Source: Rhodanobacter sp. C05 (GTDB lineage Bacteria; Pseudomonadota; Gammaproteobacteria; Xanthomonadales; Rhodanobacteraceae). Taken from it: 64,000 bases of DNA. Below the pieces are notes generated by a model. The model saw only the letters and a list, made by a program, of their open reading frames with translations, did not search any database and was not told the origin of the DNA. This document shows positions 56,909 to 64,000 of the stretch, piece by piece; the stretch's first letter is position 1, and each line of letters starts with the position of its first letter. Made by a program: the position numbers and the translations under genes. The stretch is taken from assembly GCF_002001165.1 (NCBI RefSeq), contig NZ_MUNQ01000006.1, positions 310,001 to 374,000 of the forward strand. The letters run 5' to 3'.

Positions 56909-56934
56909 TACAATATCGGTCTGCCTGCATTGTA
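56909..56934. promoter_or_regulatory. Divergent -10-like pair between sodB and grxD
   Basis: TACAAT at 56909-56914 (plus) and ATTGTA at 56929-56934 (TACAAT on the minus strand) are perfect inverted copies separated by 14 nt. They may be back-to-back -10 boxes for grxD and sodB, or a small operator. No good -35 is visible for either. Confidence 0.45.
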
Positions 56935-56952
56935 AAGATGAAACACCGAGCT

Positions 56953-57276
56953 ATGGACATCAACGAACAAATCAGGGCCACGCTGGCCAATCATTCCATC
57001 GTGCTTTTCATGAAAGGCACGCCGGAGTTCCCGATGTGCGGGTTTTCAAGTCGTGCCGCCAAGGCGCTTTCCGAGGCTGGTGCGGAATATCACGCGGTCA
57101 ACGTGCTGGCCGATTCACAGGTGCGCGCCGCTTTGCCGCATTTTGCGAACTGGCCCACCTTTCCGCAGCTGTTCATCCAGGGCGAGCTGATCGGTGGCTG
57201 CGACATCATCGAGGATCTGAACGCCGCCGGTGAGTTGGCGCGCATGGCCAGTGATGTCGCCGGAGTGGCGCATTGA
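56953..57276 (+). CDS. grxD: Monothiol glutaredoxin 4
   Basis: This 107-residue monothiol glutaredoxin has the CGFS active site at C29-S32 and the [19 protein letters not shown] family segment. It carries iron-sulfur clusters with BolA proteins; ibaG is present in the window. An ATG at 56938 is a possible alternative start. It overlaps the SDR gene, whose ATG lies over its stop (TGATG). Confidence 0.94.
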   Translation: MDINEQIRATLANHSIVLFMKGTPEFPMCGFSSRAAKALSEAGAEYHAVNVLADSQVRAALPHFANWPTFPQLFIQGELIGGCDIIEDLNAAGELARMASDVAGVAH

Positions 57277-58043
57277 TGGACCTGCCTGTCGCACACTTGC
57301 CGTCGGGCTGGATGCCGGCTGCCGACACCCTGGCCGCTCGCGTGGTGCTGGTGACCGGTGCCTATGGCGGTCTCGGCAGCGCGGTGACGCGTGCGGCAGC
57401 CCGCGCCGGCGCCACCGTGGTGATCACCGGCAAGCGCAAGCGCCAGCTGGAGCAGTTGTATGACGCGATGCTGGCCGAAGGCTTGTCGGAACCGGTGATC
57501 CATCCGCTCGACATGGAGGTGGCCACGCCGCGCGAATACACCGCACTGGCTGAGGGGCTGGAGCGTGATCTGGGCCGGCTTGACGGCATCGTGCACTGCG
57601 CCGCCAGCTTCACCGGGCTGACCCCGATTTCGATGCACAAGCCGGACGACTGGCTGCGCGCATTGCATGTGAATGTCTCGGCTCCATTCGCGCTGACCCA
57701 GGCCTGCCTGCCCTTGCTCAATCAGTCCGACGACAGCTCAGTCGTGTTCGTGCTGGACAATCCCGAGCTGCTGCAACGCGCGCACTGGGGCGGTTACGGT
57801 GTCTCGAAGGCAGCCCTGGAGCGTTTCGTGGCGATCCTGCACGAGGAAACCGACAACGGTCCGCTGCGCACGCATGCGCTGCTGCCGGCGCCGATGCGCA
57901 CTGCGCTGCGGCGGCAAGCGTATTTCGGCGAGGACATCATGCAGCGCCCGTTGCCGGATGCCACGGCTGCGGCAGCAGTCTATCTGTTGAGCGCTCAGGC
58001 GCTGTCGGCGCGTGGTGCGGTGCTGGATCTGCGTGTTGGGTAA
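57276..58043 (+). CDS. SDR family oxidoreductase (YciK-like)
   Basis: This 255-residue classical short-chain dehydrogenase has the nucleotide-binding VTGAYGGLGSAV near residue 29 and the catalytic YGVSK near 165 (with Tyr and Lys). It resembles YciK, a family whose substrate is not known. Start ATG at 57276 overlaps the grxD stop (TGATG), so the two are translated together. Confidence 0.85.
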   Translation: MDLPVAHLPSGWMPAADTLAARVVLVTGAYGGLGSAVTRAAARAGATVVITGKRKRQLEQLYDAMLAEGLSEPVIHPLDMEVATPREYTALAEGLERDLGRLDGIVHCAASFTGLTPISMHKPDDWLRALHVNVSAPFALTQACLPLLNQSDDSSVVFVLDNPELLQRAHWGGYGVSKAALERFVAILHEETDNGPLRTHALLPAPMRTALRRQAYFGEDIMQRPLPDATAAAAVYLLSAQALSARGAVLDLRVG

Positions 58044-58088
58044 ATGCATGCGCCGACGTGGTGATCGCCTCACGAGAAGGGAGTCGAG

Positions 58089-58700
58089 ATGGAAACGCAG
58101 ATGACCACGTTGTCCGCGGGAATCATGTTGTTTCTGATCATGGACCCGCTGGGCAATATCCCGTTCTTCCTGAGCCTGCTCAAGGACGTGCCGCCGAAGC
58201 GTCGGCGTCGGGTCATGGTGCGCGAGCTTCTGATCGCGCTGGGTGTGCTGGTGGCGTTCCTGATCGGCGGTCAGCACATCCTGCAACTGCTGCAGCTGAA
58301 GCCGGATTCGATCAGCATTGCCGGCGGCATCGTGCTGTTCCTGATCGGCATCCGCATGGTGTTTCCGCCGGCCGACGGCGGTGGCATCTTTGGCAAGGCC
58401 GGTGAAGGCGAACCGTTCATTGTGCCGATGGCGATCCCCGGTGTGGCTGGCCCGTCGGCGATGGCGGCGTTGTTGCTGCTGACCAACACCCAGCCTGGCC
58501 GTACCGCCGACTGGATGATCGCCCTGCTGCTGGCATGGCTGGCCACCTCGCTGATTCTGCTCAGTGCCACCTATCTGTTCCGCTGGCTCGGTGAGAGCGT
58601 GCTGACCGCGCTGGAGCGTGTGATGGGCATGTTGCTGATCGCGCTGTCGGTGCAGATGTTCATGGCTGGCGTGGCGTCGTTCCTGCATCTGGCCGTCTGA
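58089..58700 (+). CDS. MarC family membrane protein (YhgN-like)
   Basis: This 203-residue protein has six membrane segments and family landmarks MDPLGNIPFFLSLL near the N-terminus and PGVAGPSAMAALL mid-way. MarC proteins were once linked to multidrug resistance, which was later disputed; their transport role is unclear. GGGAG lies 8 nt upstream of the start. Confidence 0.88.
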   Translation: METQMTTLSAGIMLFLIMDPLGNIPFFLSLLKDVPPKRRRRVMVRELLIALGVLVAFLIGGQHILQLLQLKPDSISIAGGIVLFLIGIRMVFPPADGGGIFGKAGEGEPFIVPMAIPGVAGPSAMAALLLLTNTQPGRTADWMIALLLAWLATSLILLSATYLFRWLGESVLTALERVMGMLLIALSVQMFMAGVASFLHLAV

Positions 58701-58816
58701 ACGCATTCATCTGAAACGGCGACATCGCCGGACCGGCCGCCACTGGCGCGTCGGCGCATCGACCGGTTGTCACATTCGACCCGCAAGATAGTGAGGGTCG
58801 ATTCGAGGACACGGTC

Positions 58817-60529
58817 ATGCTGAGTATCGAGCAGTCTCTGGTCGAGCGCCTGCCCTGGCTGGCGCAATACCCCACTATCCGTCGCCCGGTCGCAGGCATG
58901 CTCGGGCGACTGGCCGACGAGGACGGTTTCAACCGCGTGCTGGATCGGGTCGGCACGGCCACGGGTTTTGACTTTGTCGAGCGTGTGCTGGACGTGCTTG
59001 GCACCAGCTATCACGTCAACTCACGCGAGCGCGAACACATCCCGCTGGATGGACCACTGCTGGTGGTGGCCAATCACCCCCTGGGCATGCAGGATGCGCT
59101 GGCACTGCTGCAGTTGATCGGTTCGGTGCGCAACGATGTGCGCATTCTCGGCAACGACTGGCTGGCGACGGTTCCGCAGCTGGGCCGGCTGTTGCTGCCG
59201 GTGGACGTGTTCGGCAAGGGCGCGACTTCGCGTCTGCGTGGCGTTTACCGCGCACTGGACGATGGCGAAGCCCTGATCGTGTTTCCTGCTGGCGAGGTAT
59301 CGCGGATGCGCGCCGATGGCGTGCGCGACGGGCGCTGGTCGGATGGTTTTGCGCGGCTGTCGCTACGCCGCAAGGTGCCGGTCTTGCCAGTTCACGTAGC
59401 CGCGCGCAATTCGACGATGTTCTATGGCATGTCGATGCTGGCCAGGCCGTTGAGCACGGCGATGTTGCCGCGCGAAGCGGTGGCGCCAGGTAGCCGGCGG
59501 ATCGGTTTCAGCATCGGTGCACTGATCGCGGCCGGTGAGCTCGAACAGCGCAGCGAGGGTTCACCAGCTCAGGCCGCACGGTTGATGCGGCGGCATGTCT
59601 ATCGGGTCGGCCGGCATCGCGGCCTGATTTTTGGTGGGCAGGCGCCACTGGCCCACCCCGAACCGGCCGAACAGGTCGCCGCTGAACTGGCGCGGGCCGA
59701 AAAGCTGGCCGAGCTCAGCGATGGCAAGCAGGCATTGCTGTTCAAGGGAGTTGCCGACAGCACCGTATTGCGCGAAATCGGTCGTCTGCGCGAGCTGACG
59801 TTCCGCAAGGTCGGTGAAGGCACCGGTGCACGGCGCGATCTGGATGCCTGCGATCCGCATTACGAGCATCTGGTGCTGTGGGACCCTCAGGCCCTGCGAA
59901 TCGTGGGTGCCTATCGTCTCGGTCATGGCGGTCGGCTGATCGCCGAACGCGGCATGTCGGGCCTGTATACCTCCAGTCTGTTCGATTATTCACCTGCGCT
60001 GGAGTCACGATTGACGCAGGGGTTGGAACTGGGGCGCAGCTTCATCGCGCCGGCGTACTGGCGCTCGCGTGCGCTGGATCAGTTGTGGCAGGGCATTGGT
60101 CTGTATCTGCAACGCCATCCGGAACTGCGCTACCTGTTCGGCCCGGTCAGCATGTCGGTCAGTCTGCCGCGGGAGGCCCGCGAATGGATCGCCGCCGCAC
60201 ATCAGCATTATTTCGGCGCGCCGGGGCTGGCGGCGGCCAGGCAGCCGTTTGTCATTTCGACCGAAGTCATCCACGGCGTTCAGCTCGCGCTGGAGGGGCT
60301 TGATGCATCCGCTGGGCTGGGCAAGCTGAAACATCATCTTGATGCGCTGGGCGTCAGCCTGCCGGTGCTGTATCGCCAGTATGTGGATCTGGTCGAGCCC
60401 GACGGAGTGCAGTTCCTGGACTTTGGCGAGGATCCGGGGTTTTCCGGTTGCGTGGACGGGCTGGTGATGCTGGATCTTTCGACACTCAAGCCAGCCAAGC
60501 GGGCGCGCTACCTCGGCAAGGTGGCTTGA
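58817..60529 (+). CDS. olsF: OlsF-like bifunctional ornithine lipid synthase (PlsC + GNAT)
   Basis: This 570-residue protein has an N-terminal PlsC-type acyltransferase domain (about 50-250) with NHPLGMQD (H87-x5-D93) and IVFPAGEVSR, and a C-terminal GNAT-like OlsB domain (about 285-560). Fused proteins of this form (OlsF) add both fatty acids of ornithine lipids, which replace phospholipids under phosphate limitation. GAGGA lies 8 nt upstream of the ATG. No Pho box can be claimed: only a TTGTCA half-site at 58767 is present. Confidence 0.85.
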   Translation: MLSIEQSLVERLPWLAQYPTIRRPVAGMLGRLADEDGFNRVLDRVGTATGFDFVERVLDVLGTSYHVNSREREHIPLDGPLLVVANHPLGMQDALALLQLIGSVRNDVRILGNDWLATVPQLGRLLLPVDVFGKGATSRLRGVYRALDDGEALIVFPAGEVSRMRADGVRDGRWSDGFARLSLRRKVPVLPVHVAARNSTMFYGMSMLARPLSTAMLPREAVAPGSRRIGFSIGALIAAGELEQRSEGSPAQAARLMRRHVYRVGRHRGLIFGGQAPLAHPEPAEQVAAELARAEKLAELSDGKQALLFKGVADSTVLREIGRLRELTFRKVGEGTGARRDLDACDPHYEHLVLWDPQALRIVGAYRLGHGGRLIAERGMSGLYTSSLFDYSPALESRLTQGLELGRSFIAPAYWRSRALDQLWQGIGLYLQRHPELRYLFGPVSMSVSLPREAREWIAAAHQHYFGAPGLAAARQPFVISTEVIHGVQLALEGLDASAGLGKLKHHLDALGVSLPVLYRQYVDLVEPDGVQFLDFGEDPGFSGCVDGLVMLDLSTLKPAKRARYLGKVA

Positions 60530-60726
60530 TCTGCCCGAAACGTCCTGCACGGCAGTGGATGGAGGAGTCGAAACTGCCATCCAGCCATGAGGTAGGTGGC
60601 CGCATGCGTTAAACCGACCCGGAAATGACGCCCTGGAAGGTGGCGGTGCGGTTTCAAGCCATAGCGTATTCATGCGGCAGTCGGGGGCAAATGGTGTAGC
60701 CATTCGATTAATCGGCGATGGCTGGA

Positions 60727-60747
60727 ATTGTTGTAAAATTGTTGTAA
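60727..60747. repeat. Tandem 10-mer direct repeat upstream of TonB-dependent receptor
   Basis: ATTGTTGTAA occurs at 60727-60736 and again at 60738-60747, so copies are 11 bp apart, one helical turn. It lies in the long region upstream of the receptor gene and could be an activator or repressor binding site. Confidence 0.55.
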
Positions 60748-61078
60748 GGTAAATCCGGGACGATAGCGGGGTGCCTTCAACAGCACGCGATTTGTGATCG
60801 GCGCGGAATAAACGCAAGTAATTTCGGAAATTCATGCATTTTTTTGCCCGACTTGAAGGTTGGGTTTTTTTTGTGCCCGAGTTTTACGTTTTTTCTTTCG
60901 CCTTGCTTGGGGATTATTAGTAAAAATTTGCGATCCAGTCTCGGGCGAGACAATGCGCTACCTGATTTACAAGGCACCTGGAGCATTGGGGGTTACCGAA
61001 GTTCCCCGGTTATGGCTGGCTGAGCCGGATGGAAATGCTCAGCGCCCCGGAGGGGTGCAGAAAAATTGCTATGCGATC

Positions 61079-61094
61079 GACCGCTGAAACGGTC
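61079..61094. promoter_or_regulatory. Inverted repeat just upstream of the TonB-dependent receptor start
   Basis: GACCG, 6-nt loop CTGAAA, CGGTC: a perfect 5-bp inverted repeat 35 bp before the start codon. It could be an operator or an mRNA structure near the ribosome-binding region. Confidence 0.35.
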
Positions 61095-61129
61095 ATTCAC
61101 TTGTTTGGACTTGAGAGATGGAATCCATA

Positions 61130-63568
61130 ATGAAACGAACCTACTTATCTGCATCCATTGCGCTGGCTTGTTGCATGAGCGCCGGCATGGTCATGGCACA
61201 GAGCGCCCCCGATCAGGCGCCACCCGCACCTGCCGCCCAAACGGCGCAGCGTGCCAGTGCGTCAAGCACCTCCAATACGACCACCTCCAATGACACCAAG
61301 CGCGTGCAGCAACTGCAGACAGTGCAGGTCAGCGGGCAGTCGCTCTCGCTGGGCGGTGGCCTGATGTCGGTACAGACCGCGCCCAAGGCGGTTTCGACCA
61401 TCACCCGCGATGCAATCGTCAAGGCTGCGCCTGGCGTGACGTTCGCGCAGATGATTGACAGTATTCCGGGCGTCAATGCATCCACCGACGACTTTACGGG
61501 TCTCGCCAACGGCAACTACAGCATCCGCGGCTTCACCAGCGACGAAATCGGCACGACGGTCAATGGCGCGCCGATCAACGACAGCGGCAACTACAAGGTC
61601 TATGCGACCGAGTATGGCGACGCAGAGAACTATGGCGACATCACCGTATTGCAAGGTTATCCGGATGTGGATACGCCTATCGGCGGCGCGGCAGGCGGCT
61701 CGATCGCCTGGGCCACCATCGACCCTTCGCATACGGCTGGCCTGGACGCGAGCCAGACTTTTGGCAGCAATGATTACCGCCGCACCTTCCTGCGTCTGAA
61801 TACCGGCGATACCGGTCCGGTGCGCTCATGGTTGTCCTATTCGAACAACTCGGCTGACCTGTGGCGTGGCCCTGGTGAGCAGAACGTGACCAAGGTGGAT
61901 GGCAAGTCGCTGTGGACCATCGATGACAACAACTCCGTCTCGGCTTCGTTCCAGTACAACCGCGAGTTCAACAACACTTACGAAAGCCTGACCAAGGCGC
62001 AGGCGCAGCAGAATTACAACCAGAACTACGATGCGACCCTGCTGACGCCCACCGACACCAATTTCTACAAGCTGCACACCAATCCATTCCGCAGCTGGCT
62101 GGTCAGCATGGATGGCGAATTCAAGTTGAGCGACAACCTGCACCTGTCGGTGGTGCCTTACTTCCAGTACGGCTTCGGCGGTGGCGGTGGCGGTACCACC
62201 TTCACCGAAACGACGAAGACGACCGATCAGTACCAGTACACCAACCAGGATCTGAACGGCAACGGCAGCATCGGCGGCAAGGACTTGGTCTATTCGATGA
62301 GCAGCTCGTATACCCTTCGTCCCGGTGTCATCGCCAAGTTGAATCAGGACTTCGGCGAGAACAACAGCCTCGAGTACGGTGTGTGGTGGGAACGCCCGCG
62401 CCAGGAGCAGAGCGAGGAGTTCACCCCGGTTGATCCGACGACGGGCATTCCCTCCGACAACTGGGCGCAGACTGACCTGATCCGCTATCCGGATGGCACG
62501 GTGCAGAAGCTCTACAACGAATACACCACCACCGAAACCCGCAAGGTATTCGCCACGGACACCTGGACGCCGAATGACCAGTGGACCCTCACCGCAGGTG
62601 CGGCTTACCTGTGGGTGGAGCGCACCGGCTTCGACTACGAGTATCCGGGTTCGGTCCGCTCCGGATACACGCAATACGGTGTCGCCGATATCAGCTCGAC
62701 CTATCACAAGGTGAGCCCGACCCTTGGTGCGAAGTACCAGTTGAACGAACAGAACCAGTTCTACTTCGGCTGGGGCAAAACCTTCCGCGCACCGATCAAT
62801 GGCGCCACCTTGCAGAATGGTGCTGTTGCAGATGCTCCGGGCCAGGTCTCACCGGCGAGCGATTTCATCAACAAGCCGGAAACGGCGACCACGGCCGACC
62901 TGGGCTGGCGCTTCTACAACGACACGTTCTCGGCCAGCGTCGATGCCTATTCGTCCAGTCTCAACAACAAGCAGATCTCCGGCTTCGATGAATATACTTT
63001 CGCTACGGTATATCTATCCCTGCCCAAGGTGCATATGCGTGGCCTGAACACCGAGGCCAGCTACAAGATCACGCCGAACCTGACACTGTACGGCTCGTAT
63101 GCCTATACCAAGGCGACCTTGGTCGGATCTCTCGATTCGCAGGGTGACGGCATCTACAACACCAACGGCAAGACGTTGCTGAATACGCCGAAGAACATTG
63201 GTTTCGTGCGCTTGAACTACGATCAGGGTCCGTTCTGGGTCAGCCTGGACGCCAAGTATCGCAGCTCGATCTGGGGCGACTGGTCCAATACGGAGAAGGT
63301 GGGCGGGTACACCACGCTCAATGCCAGCGCAGGCTGGCATCTCCAGGACTTCGCGTCGTGGTTCCGCAAGCCGTACATCAAGGTCAACGTGTACAACCTC
63401 ACGGATCGCAAGGCGCTCACCAATGCCAACAACATCACGGCATTCCTTGCATCCAACCCGGACAAGATCAAGGACGAGAACGGTACGACCCTGTATGCCT
63501 CGGCACCGTACTACTCGCTGCTGCCGAGCCGTACGCTCATGGTGACTCTCGGCGCCTCGTTCTTCTAA
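61130..63568 (+). CDS. TonB-dependent outer-membrane receptor
   Basis: This 812-residue receptor has a Sec signal peptide (about 1-25, ending near MVMAQ), a TonB-box-like segment LQTVQVSGQS, a plug domain with NGNYSIRGFTSDEIGTTVNG, and a 22-strand barrel that ends in aromatic Phe (GASFF). It takes up a substrate using TonB energy; the substrate cannot be deduced, but siderophore-like plug motifs exist. The start at 61130 has GGA 7 nt upstream; ATG at 61118 is in frame. A terminator follows at 63613. Confidence 0.9.
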   Translation: MKRTYLSASIALACCMSAGMVMAQSAPDQAPPAPAAQTAQRASASSTSNTTTSNDTKRVQQLQTVQVSGQSLSLGGGLMSVQTAPKAVSTITRDAIVKAAPGVTFAQMIDSIPGVNASTDDFTGLANGNYSIRGFTSDEIGTTVNGAPINDSGNYKVYATEYGDAENYGDITVLQGYPDVDTPIGGAAGGSIAWATIDPSHTAGLDASQTFGSNDYRRTFLRLNTGDTGPVRSWLSYSNNSADLWRGPGEQNVTKVDGKSLWTIDDNNSVSASFQYNREFNNTYESLTKAQAQQNYNQNYDATLLTPTDTNFYKLHTNPFRSWLVSMDGEFKLSDNLHLSVVPYFQYGFGGGGGGTTFTETTKTTDQYQYTNQDLNGNGSIGGKDLVYSMSSSYTLRPGVIAKLNQDFGENNSLEYGVWWERPRQEQSEEFTPVDPTTGIPSDNWAQTDLIRYPDGTVQKLYNEYTTTETRKVFATDTWTPNDQWTLTAGAAYLWVERTGFDYEYPGSVRSGYTQYGVADISSTYHKVSPTLGAKYQLNEQNQFYFGWGKTFRAPINGATLQNGAVADAPGQVSPASDFINKPETATTADLGWRFYNDTFSASVDAYSSSLNNKQISGFDEYTFATVYLSLPKVHMRGLNTEASYKITPNLTLYGSYAYTKATLVGSLDSQGDGIYNTNGKTLLNTPKNIGFVRLNYDQGPFWVSLDAKYRSSIWGDWSNTEKVGGYTTLNASAGWHLQDFASWFRKPYIKVNVYNLTDRKALTNANNITAFLASNPDKIKDENGTTLYASAPYYSLLPSRTLMVTLGASFF

Positions 63569-63884
63569 AGCGGGAATCACGCGCCCACGGCAGGTACTGC
63601 GTGGCTCATCAGGCCGGCACCTTCGGGTGCCGGCTTTTTTTGTGGTCGTCATAACCTTTGACAAAGCTACAAAAAGCAGTGGCACGGCACAAAGTTACGA
63701 ATTTGTAATATATTGCGCGTAAATTTGAGCAAGCTGTCTGTGCCGAATTGCCAGGTTTCAATCGGCATATCCAGGGGAAACCCAAGATAAATCATTGCCT
63801 TGAGGATGTGTCTGACGGGCGATTTGTCTTGCTTGTTGCTCATATTTCGTCATTTCTTGCGAATTACCATAAGGCCGATGTCCG
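63569..63884. other. 316-bp region between two TonB-dependent receptor-type genes
   Basis: Contains the terminator at 63613-63641 and then AT-rich sequence. TAATAT at 63706-63711 or TATATT at 63709-63714 are possible -10 boxes without a good -35; TTGACA at 63658-63663 stands alone. I see no gene here. Confidence 0.5.
63613..63641 (+). terminator. Rho-independent terminator of the TonB-dependent receptor gene
   Basis: GCCGGCACC, TTCG tetraloop, GGTGCCGGC (9-bp perfect stem) is followed by T7. It is 45 bp after the receptor stop codon. Confidence 0.95.
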
Positions 63885-64000
63885 ATGAAAAGCACTTTGC
63901 GCACAAAATTGCTGCCGCTGGCGATCGCCGCGCTGCTTGCCTCCTCGCCGATCCTGGCGCAGGACACCTCCTCCTCGATCAGTGGCCGCGTGCTCGATGC
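63885..64000 (+). CDS. Oar-like / TonB-dependent receptor (5' fragment)
   Basis: Only the first 38 residues are inside the window: a signal peptide (MKSTLRTKLLPLAIAALLA, cleavage near ILAQD) and then SISGRVLDA, which is the start of a carboxypeptidase-regulatory-like domain. Oar-like outer-membrane receptors of Xanthomonadales begin this way. AAGG lies 10 nt upstream. The rest is outside the window. Confidence 0.75.
   Translation, partial: MKSTLRTKLLPLAIAALLASSPILAQDTSSSISGRVLD

Larger units (their letters stand above)
60530..61129. other. 600-bp upstream region of a TonB-dependent receptor gene
   Basis: A long leader with AT-rich stretches. It holds the tandem repeat at 60727-60747, T-runs at 60838-60845 and 60863-60872, an inverted repeat GCTGAGC/GCTCAGC at 61019-61043, another at 61079-61094, and one short open frame (60953-61087, 44 residues) with no recognisable domain. 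No known riboswitch motif is obvious. Confidence 0.55.

Noticed and set aside
58767..58772. TTGTCA upstream of the olsF-like gene as a Pho box
   Set aside because: Only one half-site is present and the second repeat at the expected spacing is absent.
60961..61094. Possible cobalamin or other riboswitch upstream of the TonB-dependent receptor
   Set aside because: I looked for the conserved B12-box-like pattern and found only simple inverted repeats; no known riboswitch consensus is visible.

Overview
The window is a continuous, gene-dense stretch of bacterial chromosome with high GC content. Its gene content fits a Gammaproteobacterium of the order Xanthomonadales, most likely Rhodanobacteraceae (Rhodanobacter, Dyella or Luteibacter type). 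The assignment rests on the rpoN-hpf-hprK-rapZ-ptsIIA-ptsH-ptsI order next to kdsD-kdsC-lptCAB, on petABC followed by sspAB, on an OlsF-like ornithine-lipid synthase fusion, and on large TonB-dependent receptors at the right edge. It is inferred from family knowledge, not from a database search. I see no rRNA, tRNA, CRISPR array, prophage or insertion sequence.

Layout: 1-5278 holds a truncated GH17/GT2 glucan enzyme, a secreted M16 peptidase and Dps. 5398-12285 holds the helicase HrpA, a small secreted protein and the stringent-response synthetase RelA. 12440-17971 holds an anchored repeat protein, a sugar-epimerase-like protein, the bifunctional peptidoglycan synthase PBP1b and, 2 nt after it, a TPR lipoprotein resembling its activator LpoP. 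18069-29184 is more accessory: a MAPEG protein, the helicase YoaA, VOC and NTF2-like proteins, signal peptidase I, an NTF2/hydrolase/XRE cassette, TsaB, a lower-GC pair of unknown membrane genes, and a YeiH-type exporter divergent from its LysR regulator.

29401-39485 is one long minus-strand envelope and regulatory cluster, read as kdsD, kdsC, lptC, lptA, lptB, rpoN, hpf, hprK, rapZ, PTS EIIA, HPr and EI. It links LPS inner-core sugar synthesis and LPS transport with sigma-54, ribosome hibernation and a phosphotransferase chain with no sugar permease in the window. 39693-45274 carries ibaG-murA, a DUF4105 membrane protein, miaB and a lytic transglycosylase. 45276-50414 carries a DegS-like protease, the cytochrome bc1 operon petABC and sspAB. 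50445-58700 carries nadC, a DUF1631 protein, a Trm112-like protein, purEK, sodB, grxD, an SDR and a MarC protein. 58817-64000 carries an OlsF-like acyltransferase and two TonB-dependent-receptor-type genes, the second cut by the window edge.

I found no clear-cut unknown multi-gene system. The items most worth a second look are the mrcB/LpoP-like pair, a set of genes whose -10 boxes lie so close to the start codon that leaderless mRNA is implied, palindrome-bearing in-frame insertions in hrpA that share a 14-mer with an intergenic palindrome, a 104-bp lptC/lptA overlap, a PVWY Qo motif in cytochrome b, paired operators between yeiH and its LysR gene, and the lower-GC pair at 25.3-26.2 kb.
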